Origin: Trichomonas vaginalis G3
Lineage: Eukaryota > Parabasalia > Trichomonadida > Trichomonadidae
Reading direction: 5' to 3'
Assembly (NCBI RefSeq): GCF_026262505.1
Contig: NC_067205.1
Span: 24,929,693 to 24,993,692, forward strand
Length of the DNA stretch: 64,000 bases
Position numbers and translations under genes: made by a program. Of the stretch, positions 37,869-47,542 are shown one piece after another. The number at the start of each line of letters is the position of its first letter. The stretch's first letter is position 1. Under the pieces are notes generated by a model that saw only the letters and a list, made by a program, of their open reading frames with translations, had not been told where the DNA came from and made no database searches.

Positions 37869-38429
37869 TTACATGTATTTTTCAGCAACTTCGTCAAATA
37901 ATTTTATAGCTTTATCTATCTCATCTACTTCGAAAGTTTCTTTACCTTTCATGGGAGCACCATACATTTTCTCAAACTTTTCAAGTAGTTCTGTTTCTGC
38001 AGCTCTCATATCATTAACGAACACAACCTTGACTCTATTGACGGTAGAGTCATATCTTTGAGTTATATTATATGTTCCTCCTATCTTATATCTCTTTGTA
38101 TTGAAGTCCTTCGGTTTCTGAACGATGTAAAGTAAGCCTTCACTGCAACGTTCCGTATCGAATGAACCATAAGTTATGAAGTTATATCCAACAACAGGGT
38201 CAATCCACAGAATAATTATTGGTATAAGACTTTTGTCAATGAGATATGCTGTAGTTCCATAGAATCTTACTGATATCATGAGCTCAGGATTTCTTGTCAA
38301 AATTTTCTGAGTTGAAGCATTTCTAACCCAGTCGTTTGTTTTCTTTCCAGATGGAGATATAATGTCTGACAAAGAATATTTGTTGTATTTCTTACAGTAT
38401 CTTACGTTTAAATCACCAATTCTAACCAC
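37869..38429 (-). CDS. KilA-N-like plus GIY-YIG (T5orf172-type) protein of O
   Basis: The open frame has about 186 residues; homology to the I copy extends roughly 15 codons further upstream. Residues 15-75 are KilA-N/MSV199-like (YSLSDIISPSGKKTNDWVRN). Residues 85-160 fit a T5orf172 GIY-YIG nuclease: LLYIVQKPKDFNTKRYKIGG, ITQRYDSTVNRVKVVFVND, RAAETELLEKFEK. The pairing of DNA-binding and nuclease parts occurs in poxviruses and phages. It lies directly upstream of the KilA-N gene and downstream of the integrase, with no cargo genes between. Confidence 0.7.
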   Translation of the reverse strand: MVRIGDLNVRYCKKYNKYSLSDIISPSGKKTNDWVRNASTQKILTRNPELMISVRFYGTTAYLIDKSLIPIIILWIDPVVGYNFITYGSFDTERCSEGLLYIVQKPKDFNTKRYKIGGTYNITQRYDSTVNRVKVVFVNDMRAAETELLEKFEKMYGAPMKGKETFEVDEIDKAIKLFDEVAEKYM

Positions 38430-38593
38430 TTTGGTGTCATTGTCAATCTTTCTAACTGTTTCAAACTCAATGTTTGACAGTACTGTCTTTACATATGAGA
38501 TAAAAAAATAAATAAAAATAAAACTAACTTTATTTTTATCTTTTATGAAAATTCATGAAATTTGGTCATTTTTCAGCAACAAAATGAAAAAGT

Positions 38594-39679
38594 TTAGAAG
38601 AATTTTCTTATTCTTTCTGGCTTATTTTTGTCTTTCCAGTACTCCCGCTCTAATGGTCCCAGATGTGTTGGCTTTGACTCTCTCAAGTTCTTAGATGGTA
38701 TAACATCTTCAACGCCTCCTTCATATCTTACTTTATAAGTGTCATCGTTTATGTTATAGCCAAGTATTTCAATAACCACTCCTCGCTTTGCTTCGTCAAT
38801 GGTTTCAGCAAGTTTGCCATTACTACTTTCAACTAATTTATGACGAGGGTAAAACGCAATAGAGTCGTCGGCAGCTTTTATAAGATATCCATTACCTTGC
38901 GTAGAGTCTACGATATAATAATTTCGACTTAACCTTAAACGTTTCTTTGTCAACGGTTTGTCGTCAAGAACTACACGAACTTTTGTACCAGGAATGAGAG
39001 TAAATTGTGTTGAATTTCTGATATTTTGTGTTTGACTTCGTTTCTTTTGTATATACTTTTCTTCTTGTTGTTGTGTCATTGAATTTGGTGTATGTCCTGT
39101 TGTAGAATGTGTTGAGGAATTATATACTTCGAGAAAGTGTTTCATTGTTTCTTCGGTAAAGTCTCGCTCTTGGTTTAAATCTCTGAGTGTTCTTATGAAG
39201 CGGTTTATGATGCCGAGTATGTTATGGTTATGGTCTTCAGTAGTGTAGTGAGTTATGTTATGCTTAATGAGAAATTCTGTGATTTCATTGCTGAGGTATG
39301 CACTGTCTTGGTCTGATGTTAAAGTACTTGGGTTATGTTCTGCCACGAACGTCTGCAAAACTCTTAAAACTTCATGAGTTCCTTTATTTTTCATTGGATA
39401 TGCATATGCTTTGCGAGTGTTAACATTAATGAAGATGAGGAATGGTTTATGTCCTCCTTTTCTGCTTTGAATGAGAGTGTCAAATTGGTATGCGTCAGGA
39501 GCGTTGGAGTAAATTGGTAAAAAGTAGTCGTAAGGGTTTATTTTTGTTTGATGTACAACATTTTTGTCAAAGAACCTTTTCACTTCAGCTCTGTTAGTAA
39601 ATCCCCAACTCTTTGCAGCTTCATTGAACTTCTTAAATGACCTCCATGGATGTTGTTCGAATACTTCTTTCAAGCTCAT
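38594..39679 (-). CDS. Maverick integrase of O
   Basis: The product has 361 residues, differing from the copy at 20226-21311 at only a handful of positions. The rve core (YQFDTLIQSRKG, LTSDQDSAYLSNEITEFL), SH3-like region and C-terminal chromo/Tudor-like strands are all present. The near-identity of the two enzymes fits their serving the same terminal repeats. The frame looks whole. Confidence 0.85.
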   Translation of the reverse strand: MSLKEVFEQHPWRSFKKFNEAAKSWGFTNRAEVKRFFDKNVVHQTKINPYDYFLPIYSNAPDAYQFDTLIQSRKGGHKPFLIFINVNTRKAYAYPMKNKGTHEVLRVLQTFVAEHNPSTLTSDQDSAYLSNEITEFLIKHNITHYTTEDHNHNILGIINRFIRTLRDLNQERDFTEETMKHFLEVYNSSTHSTTGHTPNSMTQQQEEKYIQKKRSQTQNIRNSTQFTLIPGTKVRVVLDDKPLTKKRLRLSRNYYIVDSTQGNGYLIKAADDSIAFYPRHKLVESSNGKLAETIDEAKRGVVIEILGYNINDDTYKVRYEGGVEDVIPSKNLRESKPTHLGPLEREYWKDKNKPERIRKFF

Positions 39680-39719
39680 TTATGTAAAGTTAAAGATTTT
39701 ATTCTAGGCTCAAGCGCGT

Positions 39720-41221
39720 TCATTGAACGCGGTACCATGCGAATACAGTCACAAATGGTGGCATATAATCTGCACCCGAGCCTGTTGGATTTGTTGTGAA
39801 AGTGTGTGAATGATTTCCTCCTGGTTCAGTTGGTCGAAAAGTCTTTTTTGCTGAATTGTTATAAGATGGAGATAAAACGTCATTGCCAGCTTCATACTCT
39901 GAGTTGTATAATGGGTGGTCTCTTAATGAGTGGCTATGGTCGCCAGAAAAGTTTGTCGTTCCTGTATGAGTGTGTGGGGGTAAGTTTGCTTCTTTAATTT
40001 TCTTCGAACCTCCTGTTTGCTTTGAATATCTAGCACAGTATAAGAATTTATCTACAATCTGCTTCCACGTACCAAAACCTAAAACTGTTTCTGGATTTGT
40101 TGAATTCATTGACATATAAATAGAACCAACAGGATATAATGTTTGAAGAATCTGAGCCTTCATTGTTAGAAGTTCATGTTTAACGTTTATAACTTTATTG
40201 CCATCTTCAATATTTATATTGTTTGTTATTAAACCATTAGGAAAAGTAGGAGGATAAATTCTTTGTTCTTGTACAGTTGCACCATTTCTTCCTGTTTTTG
40301 TTACTATTTCGATGCATGCTTTAATTTCTTTAATCTTGATTGTTTGAAATTCTTCATGCACGTGCTCTTTATCGGCTTTTCCATTAAGCGCAGCATTTAC
40401 TTCCGACTTCTTTGCATAATTTTCATCTACATAAGTTTTGTCAGCTTTCTTATCTAACATTGCTGGTAGTTCGTATGCTTCAAAGTTTCTGGCATGACCT
40501 TCAATGTTCATACATCTGTTATCTAAATTGTTTAGTGTATCTTTTACGCTTGTACTCGGATTTTCTAAAGGTGCACTTGAACCAAGGGTATAGTTCAATA
40601 TTATGTCGTCTGCTCTAACAGTAGTGAAGGATTTATGTGTATGGTTCTTGTCAGCTTTCTTATCTAACATTGCTGGTAGTTCGTATGCTTCAAAGTTTCT
40701 GGCATGACCTTCAATGTTCATACATCTGTTATCTAAATTGTTTAGTGTATCTTTTACGCTTGTACTTGGATTCTCTAAAGGTGCACTTGAACCAAGGGTA
40801 TAGTTCAATATTATGTTGTCTGCTCTAACAGTAGTGAAGGATTTATGTGTATGGTTCTTGTCGGCTTTACTATTTAATGTAGCTTGAAGTTCATTTATAT
40901 CGGAGATATTGTGTTTATGAGATTTCAAAACTTTGTTCGTTGCGTCAAGTTCATCTTTGTCAGCTTTACTTTTAATAGCATCTTCAAAAGTTATTTTTGC
41001 CTTAACTCTCAATGTAAATCTTGGTTCAACTAATACACCGTTAACAGAGAAGTATGAAGCATAAATTTCATCGTTATAACCAAATGCTTCTGGTGCTTTA
41101 CCTGTGTCATACTGTACAGTACAGTGTATGTCATAACCTTTAGCACAAATGAATTTATATCTTCTTTCATTAACATCTTCCGTCTTCACTTCTTCATCCT
41201 GTGTTAAATATCCATGGTAGT
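39720..41221 (-). CDS. Fibre protein of O, C-terminal part (split by a transposon)
   Basis: About 490 residues hold shaft and tip. The shaft has KSHKHNISDINELQATLNSK and two tandem copies of a module of roughly 75 residues starting KKADKNHTHKSFTTVRADD. The tip has LYPVGSIYMSMNSTNPE, FGTWKQIVDKFLYC, PPHTHTGTTN, GDHSHS and MPPFVTVFAWYRV. The middle of the tip (RDHPLYNSEYEAGNDVLSPS) differs from element I, while both ends of it are the same, as expected for a receptor-contact loop. The head-proximal part is at 42444-44057. Confidence 0.75.
40440..40860 (-). repeat. Internal duplication of a fibre shaft module in O
   Basis: Two tandem copies of about 213 bp encode the same ADKNHTHKSFTTVRAD...NFEAYELPAMLDK module with only a few base differences. 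Element I has one copy at the corresponding place, so the fibre length differs by whole modules. Confidence 0.8.
41217..41221. repeat. Target-site duplication GTAGT of the 1.2-kb transposon
   Basis: GTAGT occurs at 41217-41221 and again at 42444-42448. The empty site in element I (GACTACCATGG near 18910, complementary strand) has one copy, which confirms a 5-bp duplication. Confidence 0.8.
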
Positions 41222-42443
41222 GTTGTAAGACGAGTTACGGAAAGTGAGGTGAACCGAAAAAGTGACACTTATTTGGTCGGATAAATTCCCTATATATTTA
41301 CTTGTCAAAAAAAATCAGACTTTTTTTGCTTTAAAAAATTTATAAGTTAATTATTGAGAACGAAGGTGAAAGGAAATGGATATCTCTTACCTTTCATTCC
41401 CTCGAGAAAGTTCAAAAACTTGGGTGCAATCAGTTCTGATTGCACCCAAGTTTTTGAACTTTGTATAAGGAATTGTTGGCTATGATGCACTGATCATGAA
41501 TCAGTACATCATAGCCAACAATTCCTTCGCAAACAGCGGGAAACTTTGTCTGAATAGTTTAACATTCAGACAAAGTTTCCCGCTGTCAGAGAGGGAATGG
41601 AAGGGTAAGAGGTATATATTCATAATGTATACCTCTTACCCTTTCATTCCCTCGAGAAAGTTCAAAAACTTGGGTGCAATCAGTTCTGATTGCACCCAAG
41701 TTTTTGAACTTTGTATAAGGAATTGTTGGCTATGATGCACTGATCATGAATCAGTACATCATAGCCAACAATTCCTTCGCAAACAGCGGGAAACTTTGTC
41801 TGAATAGTTTAACATTCAGACAAAGTTTCCCGCTGTCAGAGAGGGAATGGAAGGGTAAGAGGTATATATTCATAATGTATACCTCTTACCCTTTCATTCC
41901 CTCGAGAAAGTTCAAAAACTTGGGTGCAATCAGTTCTGATTGCACCCAAGTTTTTGAACTTTGTATAAGAAATTGTTGGCTATGATGCACTGATCATGAA
42001 TCAGTACATCATAGCCAACAATTCCTTCGCAAACAGCGGGAAACTTTGTCCGAATAGTTTAACATTCGGACAAAGTTTCCCAACTTTCAAGCCGAAATTC
42101 GCGGATACCATTCATTTGAAAATTATAAGTTTTGAAAAAAACCGTAAATCATTATTGAATCTAAAAATATTTATGTACAAAAAGTCGGTATATATTCTAT
42201 AATTATTTAAAATAATGAAAAAGTTGATTTGTGAATCATTGAATATTAATGCTGTTATATATATATCAGATGATATAAGATGATTTTTTTAAATAAAAAA
42301 TAAAATTTAATTTTTTAATTGTTAAAATAAGAATAGTAAGCTTGACAAGTAATTTAAGTTTTTGCTTTGTAAAGTTATTTGGTTGGCAAATGCATTGTGT
42401 CACTTTTTGTTTGAGTTCACTTTCCGTAATTTGTCTTATGATA
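41222..42443. mobile_element. 1.2-kb non-autonomous inverted-repeat DNA transposon in the O fibre gene
   Basis: The unit is 1,222 bp. Its ends are imperfect inverted repeats of about 47 bp, sharing TTACGGAAAGTGA and, at the inner edge, AAAAAGTGACAC. A 5-bp duplication flanks it, and the empty site is seen in element I. It encodes no transposase. The left 180 bp and right 340 bp are AT-rich; between them lie three tandem sets of long hairpins. The superfamily is uncertain: a 5-bp duplication does not fit Tc1/mariner (TA) or Mutator (9 bp). It may be moved by an enzyme coded elsewhere. Confidence 0.8.
41404..42083. repeat. Array of long hairpins: 250-bp unit, nearly three copies
   Basis: Each 250-bp unit has four hairpins side by side. 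A (41409-41460 in unit 1) has arms GTTCAAAAACTTGGGTGCAA. B (41467-41527) has arms AAGGAATTGTTGGCTATGAT. C (41534-41585) has arms CAGCGGGAAACTTTGTCTGA. D (41591-41653) has arms GAGGGAATGGAAGGGTAAGA. The arms are 20-25 bp and close to perfect, with loops of 4-20 bases. In the third unit hairpin C has TGTCCGAA/TTCGGACA in place of TGTCTGAA/TTCAGACA, a matched change in both arms. A remnant of D lies at 41366-41403. Confidence 0.9.
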
Positions 42444-44057
42444 GTAGTCCGTTATAATCTGTTCGTCTGAACTTATATAATGAACATGGTTTTTATCTGC
42501 TTTTTCGGCTAATTTCTCTTCTATCTCATTTATTTCAAGTTCATGCCTACCACCACCTCCTTCAGAAGTATTTTTCTTCAGCTCTTGAAGAACGTCCACT
42601 TCGCCATCTTTGGTGTAAATAATGAGACTTTGAGTTAAAACCTTTCCTGTCTTAATGGATGTTTGTAAAACTTCTTCTTCACCGTGTTCGGGGTCATGGT
42701 CGTCATCATATCTTGTGAAATCAGAGATGTTGTCATACATTAAGCATATCTGTCTCAAAAGTTCTGCTATTTGAAACTGGAACGAAAGATATACAGAACT
42801 TTCATCATCTCCTAAAGTCAAGTCTGCTTTCTTAAGTATTTCTTGAATGTATGCAATGAGAACAGAGTACCTTGGAAAATATTCGAACAATATTTCATTA
42901 GCTGTTGGTTTTGGTGGTTCTTCTGGAGTTTCTGTTGTTTCAGTTCCTTCTGTAGGTTCTGTTGGAGTTTCTGCATCTCTTGACTTCAATGCTCTTGCTC
43001 TCAAAGACCTAAATGTTAGAGCACCAGGTTTTACAAAGGACTTTATAAATGCTTTAATAGTTCCTGGTAAGTTATTGTTAGCATTAAGTAAGTTCCTTAT
43101 GCTTCCATCATATACGTCCATAGCACTATGTAAAAAATCTATACTTTTCTTGTAGTCAGCAATAGACTGACTGTGATTTTTTAAAGATTTGTCAATACCT
43201 TTAAGCCAATCTTCATGCATGTCTGATACTGAGCCAAGAATATCATTTGCTTCCTTTAGTGTATTTTGTGCTTCTCGTAAAGTATCCAATCCCGTACGTG
43301 CATTGTTTGCTATACGTCTTACAGTATCTATTTGACTCCTTGTTTCTTGCATCCAACCAGATAAAGTTTTAATAGTATCCGAACCATTTGAAATGAAGTT
43401 CAAAGCATTTTTAACGTCATCTAAAACTTCTTCACCAAGTACTGCCCATATCTTTCCGATTTGGTATTGAAGAACTCCATATGAAGCAGCTGTTAAACCA
43501 GTATTTATAAGGTTCCATATCCATGATTTAGCAGTTTTTCCATCCTTTCCATCTTCACCATCCAAACCGTTTTCGCCTTGAGGTCCTTGTATTCCTTGTA
43601 TTCCTTGTGGTCCTTGGGGTCCGGTGTCACCCTTCTCTCCTTTCAGTTCATCTTTATGTTCGTTATAATATTCTAATGTCATAAGGTGTACATCATTACT
43701 GCTACCAGCAACGCCGAGAATTTGTTTTTCATTCATGACTAAATTCTTTAGGCATTTAATGTTGTCGTCAAATCGAAAGCTCTTTAACAATTCAATGAGA
43801 ACATTTAATACTTTCACTAATGAGGCATCTACTGTAGAATTTATATATTGCACCGTTCCATCATTTATGATAGGAACTTTACTTATTGTAATGAATGGGT
43901 CATAAGTGTTAAAAGTATCGAAATCAATGACTTTTTTAGTTTTTCCATCGTCAATGACTAAATCATTGCCTTCAATGGTTAAAGTTGAGTTTTCGTTTAC
44001 TAGTTCAAGTGCTCTTCTTGCTTCATTTGTTTCATACGCATATGCAGCAATAGTCAT
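42444..44057 (-). CDS. Fibre protein of O, N-terminal part with collagen-like segment
   Basis: About 540 residues run from MTIAAYAYETNEARRAL at 44057. Around residues 140-175 there is a collagen-like Gly-X-Y run (GEKGDTGPQGPQGIQGIQGP, then QGENGLDGEDGKDGK), a trimer-forming stalk also found in phage fibres. Then come long helices (QLEINEIEEKLAEKADKNHV region and earlier coiled coil) with a Thr/Glu/Pro-rich hinge near residue 360. It is divergent from the penton-like gene at 44075, with 17 bases between the ATGs. Transposon insertion separates it from the rest of the fibre at 39720-41221. Confidence 0.75.
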
Positions 44058-44074
44058 ATTTTAATGAGAATAAA

Positions 44075-44839
44075 ATGTTGTTCTATTTGCAAAGTACAGA
44101 CCCAAACGAATACGGGACAGTAAAGCTACAAACAAACTTAGGTCTTCAGAATGAAGCACTTGCTTTCAGAGTTGTTGACTTCAATACTATCGCAACTTTT
44201 GTCATAACAGATGAAACAGATTTCATAGAGATTGAAATAGATGACAAAAGAAGTGTTATAACATTTCCTAACAGAGCCGAGTACAGAATAGATAAAATTG
44301 CTGGAGTCATAAATACTCTCATAAATGAAGAAACTATTGACAACATAGATGTCGAACTCTCTTCTGAGGGAACATTGAAGTTCAGTTATGCGAAGGAGTT
44401 TAAGATAACACGAATGAGTCATAGAGTTCAATTGCTTCTGGGAGCATACCATATGACATTTCCTTTGAAAAGTGTTGACAAAACGATTGAGATGAAATCT
44501 GTTCCATATGTATGTTATGGCAATTGTTTGTACATTGAGTCTAAAATAGCTAATGTCACAGGCATTTCAGGAGTTAATAGTAAAGGTTCAGTAGAATATA
44601 AGTCTTTCTGTTATGAAGTAAATTCAATGTTCATTCCAAACGTTCCTGTCATAGCAACTCATTTAGGTAAATGGGTTCGCATTAGTCCTCATAATTTGAA
44701 AGACATGCAATTCAGACATGTTGACTTTCAAGGAGAGCCTGTAGAACTGAAGGCACCAGTGCGAATGACTGTTGAAGTTGACTTTTTAGAAAATATTAAA
44801 TGCAACAGCTTACAAGAGAACTCAGAGCTAAAAATATAA
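44075..44839 (+). CDS. Putative minor capsid (penton-like) protein of O, 254 residues
   Basis: It begins MLFYLQSTDPNEYGTVKLQT. A segment RIDKIAGVINTLINEE, then RMSHRVQLLLGAYHMTFPL, GNCLYIESKIANVTG, NVPVIATHLGKWVRISPH and VELKAPVRMTVEVDFLE follow. This order matches the strand plan of Polinton minor capsid proteins. From about residue 105 on it is nearly identical to 17341-18015; before that the two are unrelated or very distant and differ in length. The frame looks whole and overlaps the next gene by 40 bases. Confidence 0.5.
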   Translation: MLFYLQSTDPNEYGTVKLQTNLGLQNEALAFRVVDFNTIATFVITDETDFIEIEIDDKRSVITFPNRAEYRIDKIAGVINTLINEETIDNIDVELSSEGTLKFSYAKEFKITRMSHRVQLLLGAYHMTFPLKSVDKTIEMKSVPYVCYGNCLYIESKIANVTGISGVNSKGSVEYKSFCYEVNSMFIPNVPVIATHLGKWVRISPHNLKDMQFRHVDFQGEPVELKAPVRMTVEVDFLENIKCNSLQENSELKI

Positions 44840-45042
44840 AGTATGAATGTTATGTATTAGGTCATGCACTTTGGTTGTTGCTGTTTGATGAAACAAATGA
44901 ATTAGTTATGTCAGTCAAGAGAACAGAAAAATATTGTGTTAGTGAAAACTGCACCAAGTCAATAAGATTAGGTTTGCATTATGAAGATGAGTTCGATACT
45001 GTTGAAGAAGTTTTGGATAGATATTACAAATTGCTAACTTGA
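44800..45042 (+). CDS. 80-residue Maverick protein overlapping the penton-like gene (copy in O)
   Basis: This is identical or nearly so to 17138-17380, including the 40-base out-of-frame overlap with the preceding gene. It contains one strongly hydrophobic stretch LGHALWLLLFD and three cysteines (ECYVL, KYCVSENC). A GC-rich hairpin follows its stop. Function unknown. Confidence 0.6.
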   Translation: MQQLTRELRAKNIKYECYVLGHALWLLLFDETNELVMSVKRTEKYCVSENCTKSIRLGLHYEDEFDTVEEVLDRYYKLLT

Positions 45043-45054
45043 AATTTTTTGACT

Positions 45055-45085
45055 GACGGCGCAAAGCGCCAAGACCGAGGGTCCT
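45055..45085. terminator. GC-rich double hairpin in O between convergent genes
   Basis: GGCGCAAAGCGCC is followed by GACCGAGGGTCC. The second hairpin differs in sequence from its counterpart in element I (GGGCTCTTTGAGCCC) but keeps its ability to pair. Confidence 0.5.
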
Positions 45086-45092
45086 GACTGCT

Positions 45093-45734
45093 TTAATTTA
45101 CTAAAACATATTTCAAACAAAGCTTATAGTCAGTAGATAGTTTTGTATACTCGTTCGAATATTTATACTTAAACTCAACTCCTGTAGTTCCTGGTGTTTC
45201 GATTATTCTAATATTACCTATTTTCATGAATAGTGGAGTTTGACCACAGCATTCGATTTCAGGGTCGAGATAGTCAATGACACATTGCTTTCCTGTTATT
45301 CGTGAGATAACATTTTCAAGGTCCTCCTTTGTTAGAATTATTTGGTTCTTACTTATAAGATTTACCAAAAGCTTCTTATCGTGTTTGAGTAAGATAGTTT
45401 GGTATAACTGAAGAAGGTAATGGTCTACGTTATCTGAAGGATTTGTTTGAACATTTGTGTAAGGATTGTCGTTGGCTTCTCTTGAAAGAATTTGGTCTAA
45501 TGGTGGATACTCTAACTTAACATCTGATGTAGCGTTAGCGTTTGAAGCTGAGTTTAAATTCACGGCGCCATGCTCCAAGACCGAAGGTCCCGACTTAAGA
45601 TCTGGTTCTTTTTCTTTCAAACACTCCGAACTATAGTTCTTTATGACAATATTGTTTGTCGTTCGTGAGTCAACATTTGATGTTGGTTCAATTGGAACAT
45701 TAACGGCACCAGCTAAGATGGATTTGCTTCTCAT
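45093..45734 (-). CDS. 213-residue Maverick protein with an in-frame GC hairpin
   Basis: It is the homologue of 16463-17077. The difference of nine residues is one block, GPSVLEHGA near residue 48, encoded by CACGGCGCCATGC and AAGACCGAAGGTCCCGAC, a hairpin pair of the same type as the intergenic GC hairpins. The surrounding sequence (LKS before, VNLN after) is otherwise the same. The block falls in the disordered N-terminal region, where it would be tolerated. The frame looks whole. Confidence 0.6.
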   Translation of the reverse strand: MRSKSILAGAVNVPIEPTSNVDSRTTNNIVIKNYSSECLKEKEPDLKSGPSVLEHGAVNLNSASNANATSDVKLEYPPLDQILSREANDNPYTNVQTNPSDNVDHYLLQLYQTILLKHDKKLLVNLISKNQIILTKEDLENVISRITGKQCVIDYLDPEIECCGQTPLFMKIGNIRIIETPGTTGVEFKYKYSNEYTKLSTDYKLCLKYVLVN

Positions 45735-45759
45735 TTCATATAGAATAAAAACCTTTTAT

Positions 45760-46161
45760 ATGTATGAAATGAACAATATACTCGACAAGGGTTTGAATGT
45801 AAAGCTAACGAATGAAAATATTGTTGAATTCACTGAGACAGGTGCTGTGTATAAAGATGTAGAACTACTGAACAAAAGAGCTAAGGGAAGAAGCAGGAAC
45901 ATGAACAAAGGGTGGAAGCCTATAAAAATTTATGTCAATGATGGCTCAGGAGGTTCAAACATAAAGTATGCAGAAAGTTATAGAGTTTATGCTCTCAAAG
46001 GTGAAAAGCCTTCATTTAAGAACAGCTATTCTAACGCATATCCTCAAAAGCTAACGGATGGGGAAGTGGATGATATGAATGACAGCAAAAATATTAACAG
46101 AAATGGCGACAGAGATGCATGGAATTTGTTTACCATCAGTCAATTGAAGGTTAAACTTTAA
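45760..46161 (+). CDS. 133-residue Maverick protein (copy in O)
   Basis: ATG at 45760 (MYEMNNILDKGLNVK) is chosen over an upstream in-frame start because it follows TAGAATAAAAACCTTTTAT and leaves the divergent gene intact. The protein is the same as at 16036-16437. It is convergent with the ATPase, with the two stops overlapping by four bases. The basic centre KRAKGRSRNMNKGWKP suggests nucleic-acid contact. Confidence 0.55.
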   Translation: MYEMNNILDKGLNVKLTNENIVEFTETGAVYKDVELLNKRAKGRSRNMNKGWKPIKIYVNDGSGGSNIKYAESYRVYALKGEKPSFKNSYSNAYPQKLTDGEVDDMNDSKNINRNGDRDAWNLFTISQLKVKL

Positions 46162-47045
46162 AACAATGTTGGTCGTTCCCATGGAATATTTTTGACTTTA
46201 ATGGTATTAGTCATGATATGAATCTCAAGGTATGAATGAGGAGAGATGAGAGACTTATATGCTTCCCAAATTTCTTCAAAAGGTAATGTTATACCTGACT
46301 GTTTCCAAATGAGTTCAATATCATAACGTGAGAAACCTTGAAAGATAACGAAGTCAGTTATGAGACGTTTTATGTTTAAAGCAAGAAAACACCATGTTTG
46401 CATAAGTATTGCTACAGTTAAGTGGTAATGTCTGACTTTAGTAATGATGTTAGCTAATGGTGAGTCTGGTTTTGAAACTAAACCTTTTCCGGCGAAGTCG
46501 TCGCAAACGAGCAGAGTGTTTGAAGGATATTTTTTGAAGGGGTATTTTGAAAGTTTTGACAGAATGTAGTTTGTAAGTCGTTTCATATCGTAAACTCCTG
46601 AGTATTGACGTAAGTGGTGTTTGTCAATAATTCTTTCCATCTCTTCAGAAGTCTTTTGCATTCCTGACTGTATAAATTCAACGATGGCATAATATTTCCT
46701 CTTACGTCGAATGTAACGTTGAAGAAATTCAATGAGTTCACTGTCTGGAACTTTAACGACAGAGGCTTGAACTTTTGACATAAATGTTTTCGCTGTTGAG
46801 TCCATAGAGTCTGAAGTTGCTGATATAATGATTTGGTCATAGTAAGAGTTGTTTCCTAAACGCTCTGTTATGAGTATATAACGAATGAGGTTGAATGTCT
46901 TTCCTGACCCCATCTTTCCACAATAGAAATACACACCATTTGAACAGAATTCATAATCTTTGCTGAAAGGAAGAATGAGAGAACTGTTGAGCTTGTCTGT
47001 AGTTTCATTCATGTCTTCATCTACGTCATGTATTAAATGCTTCAT
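46158..47045 (-). CDS. Genome-packaging ATPase (A32/FtsK-HerA-like) of O
   Basis: The product has 295 residues. Walker A is in FYCGKMGSGKTFNLIRYIL near residue 42. Walker B-type TLLVCDDFAGKG lies near residue 180. A conserved Gln segment AILMQTWCFLALNIKRLI follows, as in the A32-like packaging ATPases of Polintons and nucleocytoplasmic viruses. It would use ATP to move DNA into capsids. Its start faces the structural gene at 47062 across 16 bases that hold a symmetric TTTTATCTCCATTAAAA leader. The frame looks whole. Confidence 0.8.
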   Translation of the reverse strand: MKHLIHDVDEDMNETTDKLNSSLILPFSKDYEFCSNGVYFYCGKMGSGKTFNLIRYILITERLGNNSYYDQIIISATSDSMDSTAKTFMSKVQASVVKVPDSELIEFLQRYIRRKRKYYAIVEFIQSGMQKTSEEMERIIDKHHLRQYSGVYDMKRLTNYILSKLSKYPFKKYPSNTLLVCDDFAGKGLVSKPDSPLANIITKVRHYHLTVAILMQTWCFLALNIKRLITDFVIFQGFSRYDIELIWKQSGITLPFEEIWEAYKSLISPHSYLEIHIMTNTIKVKNIPWERPTLF

Positions 47046-47061
47046 TTTATCTCCATTAAAA

Positions 47062-47542
47062 ATGCAAGTCAGAAATATTCAGAACATAGCACCGAGTCTA
47101 ACTGACAAGAGTATAAAGATATACTATGAACATGTTATGATGAAACCAACCAAAATTCAAGAAAGTCAGTATACTTATGAATATCCAAGACACTGGGTAG
47201 AGTATGTAGGAGGTGAGAAAGCTATTGAAATAAGACAGGTTCGAAGTATTCCAGCAGGAAGAACAATATTATTGAAGAACTTTAATGTTTTGAGATATAA
47301 TGATGAAACAAAGAAGCAAGATAGTTTCCCTGTTGCTGTGTATGTGAACTTAGATACAGGAGATGACATGAAAGTTTTTAATACAAAGCTTCAAACGGTA
47401 GTGAGAGAACAACTTACTGCGGAAGGACATCCATTACCTTCAGAAGTTACCATAGCATATAATTTTGAAACAAACTCAATAGATTTTAAAGTCATCTCTG
47501 CAAAGAAGTCAGGTTTTACATTTAATGAAGCAGATGTATATT
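47062..47542 (+). pseudogene. Structural (penton-type) protein of O, cut by element T
   Basis: The first 160 residues (MQVRNIQNIAPSLTDKSIK onward) match 14248-15130 of element I and stop at EADVY, where the AGTTAGTATGG end of element T begins. The rest of the gene, about 130 residues, should lie beyond the far end of T, outside the window. Confidence 0.65.

Larger units (their letters stand above)
2527..47542 (-). mobile_element. Element O: Maverick/Polinton, interrupted by element I and cut at both ends
   Basis: O occupies 2527-8617 and 34223-47542, about 19.4 kb without its insertions. It carries membrane protein, major capsid candidate, coiled-coil protein, polymerase, KilA-N proteins, integrase, fibre, penton-type protein, packaging ATPase and accessory genes in the same order as element I, but inverted relative to the window. 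Element I splits its polymerase, a 1.2-kb transposon splits its fibre, and element T splits its last structural gene. Its left part is truncated against L. It is broken, with roughly five to ten small disruptions besides the insertions. Near-identity to I implies a young element. Confidence 0.85.

Noticed and set aside
41496-42202. Three near-identical 79-residue frames in the hairpin array
   Set aside because: They recur every 250 bp because the array does, and run through hairpin arms; no coding signal.
41222-42443. Assigning the 1.2-kb transposon to Mutator-like or Tc1/mariner elements
   Set aside because: The duplication is 5 bp, confirmed by the empty site, which fits neither the 9 bp of Mutator nor the TA of Tc1/mariner.
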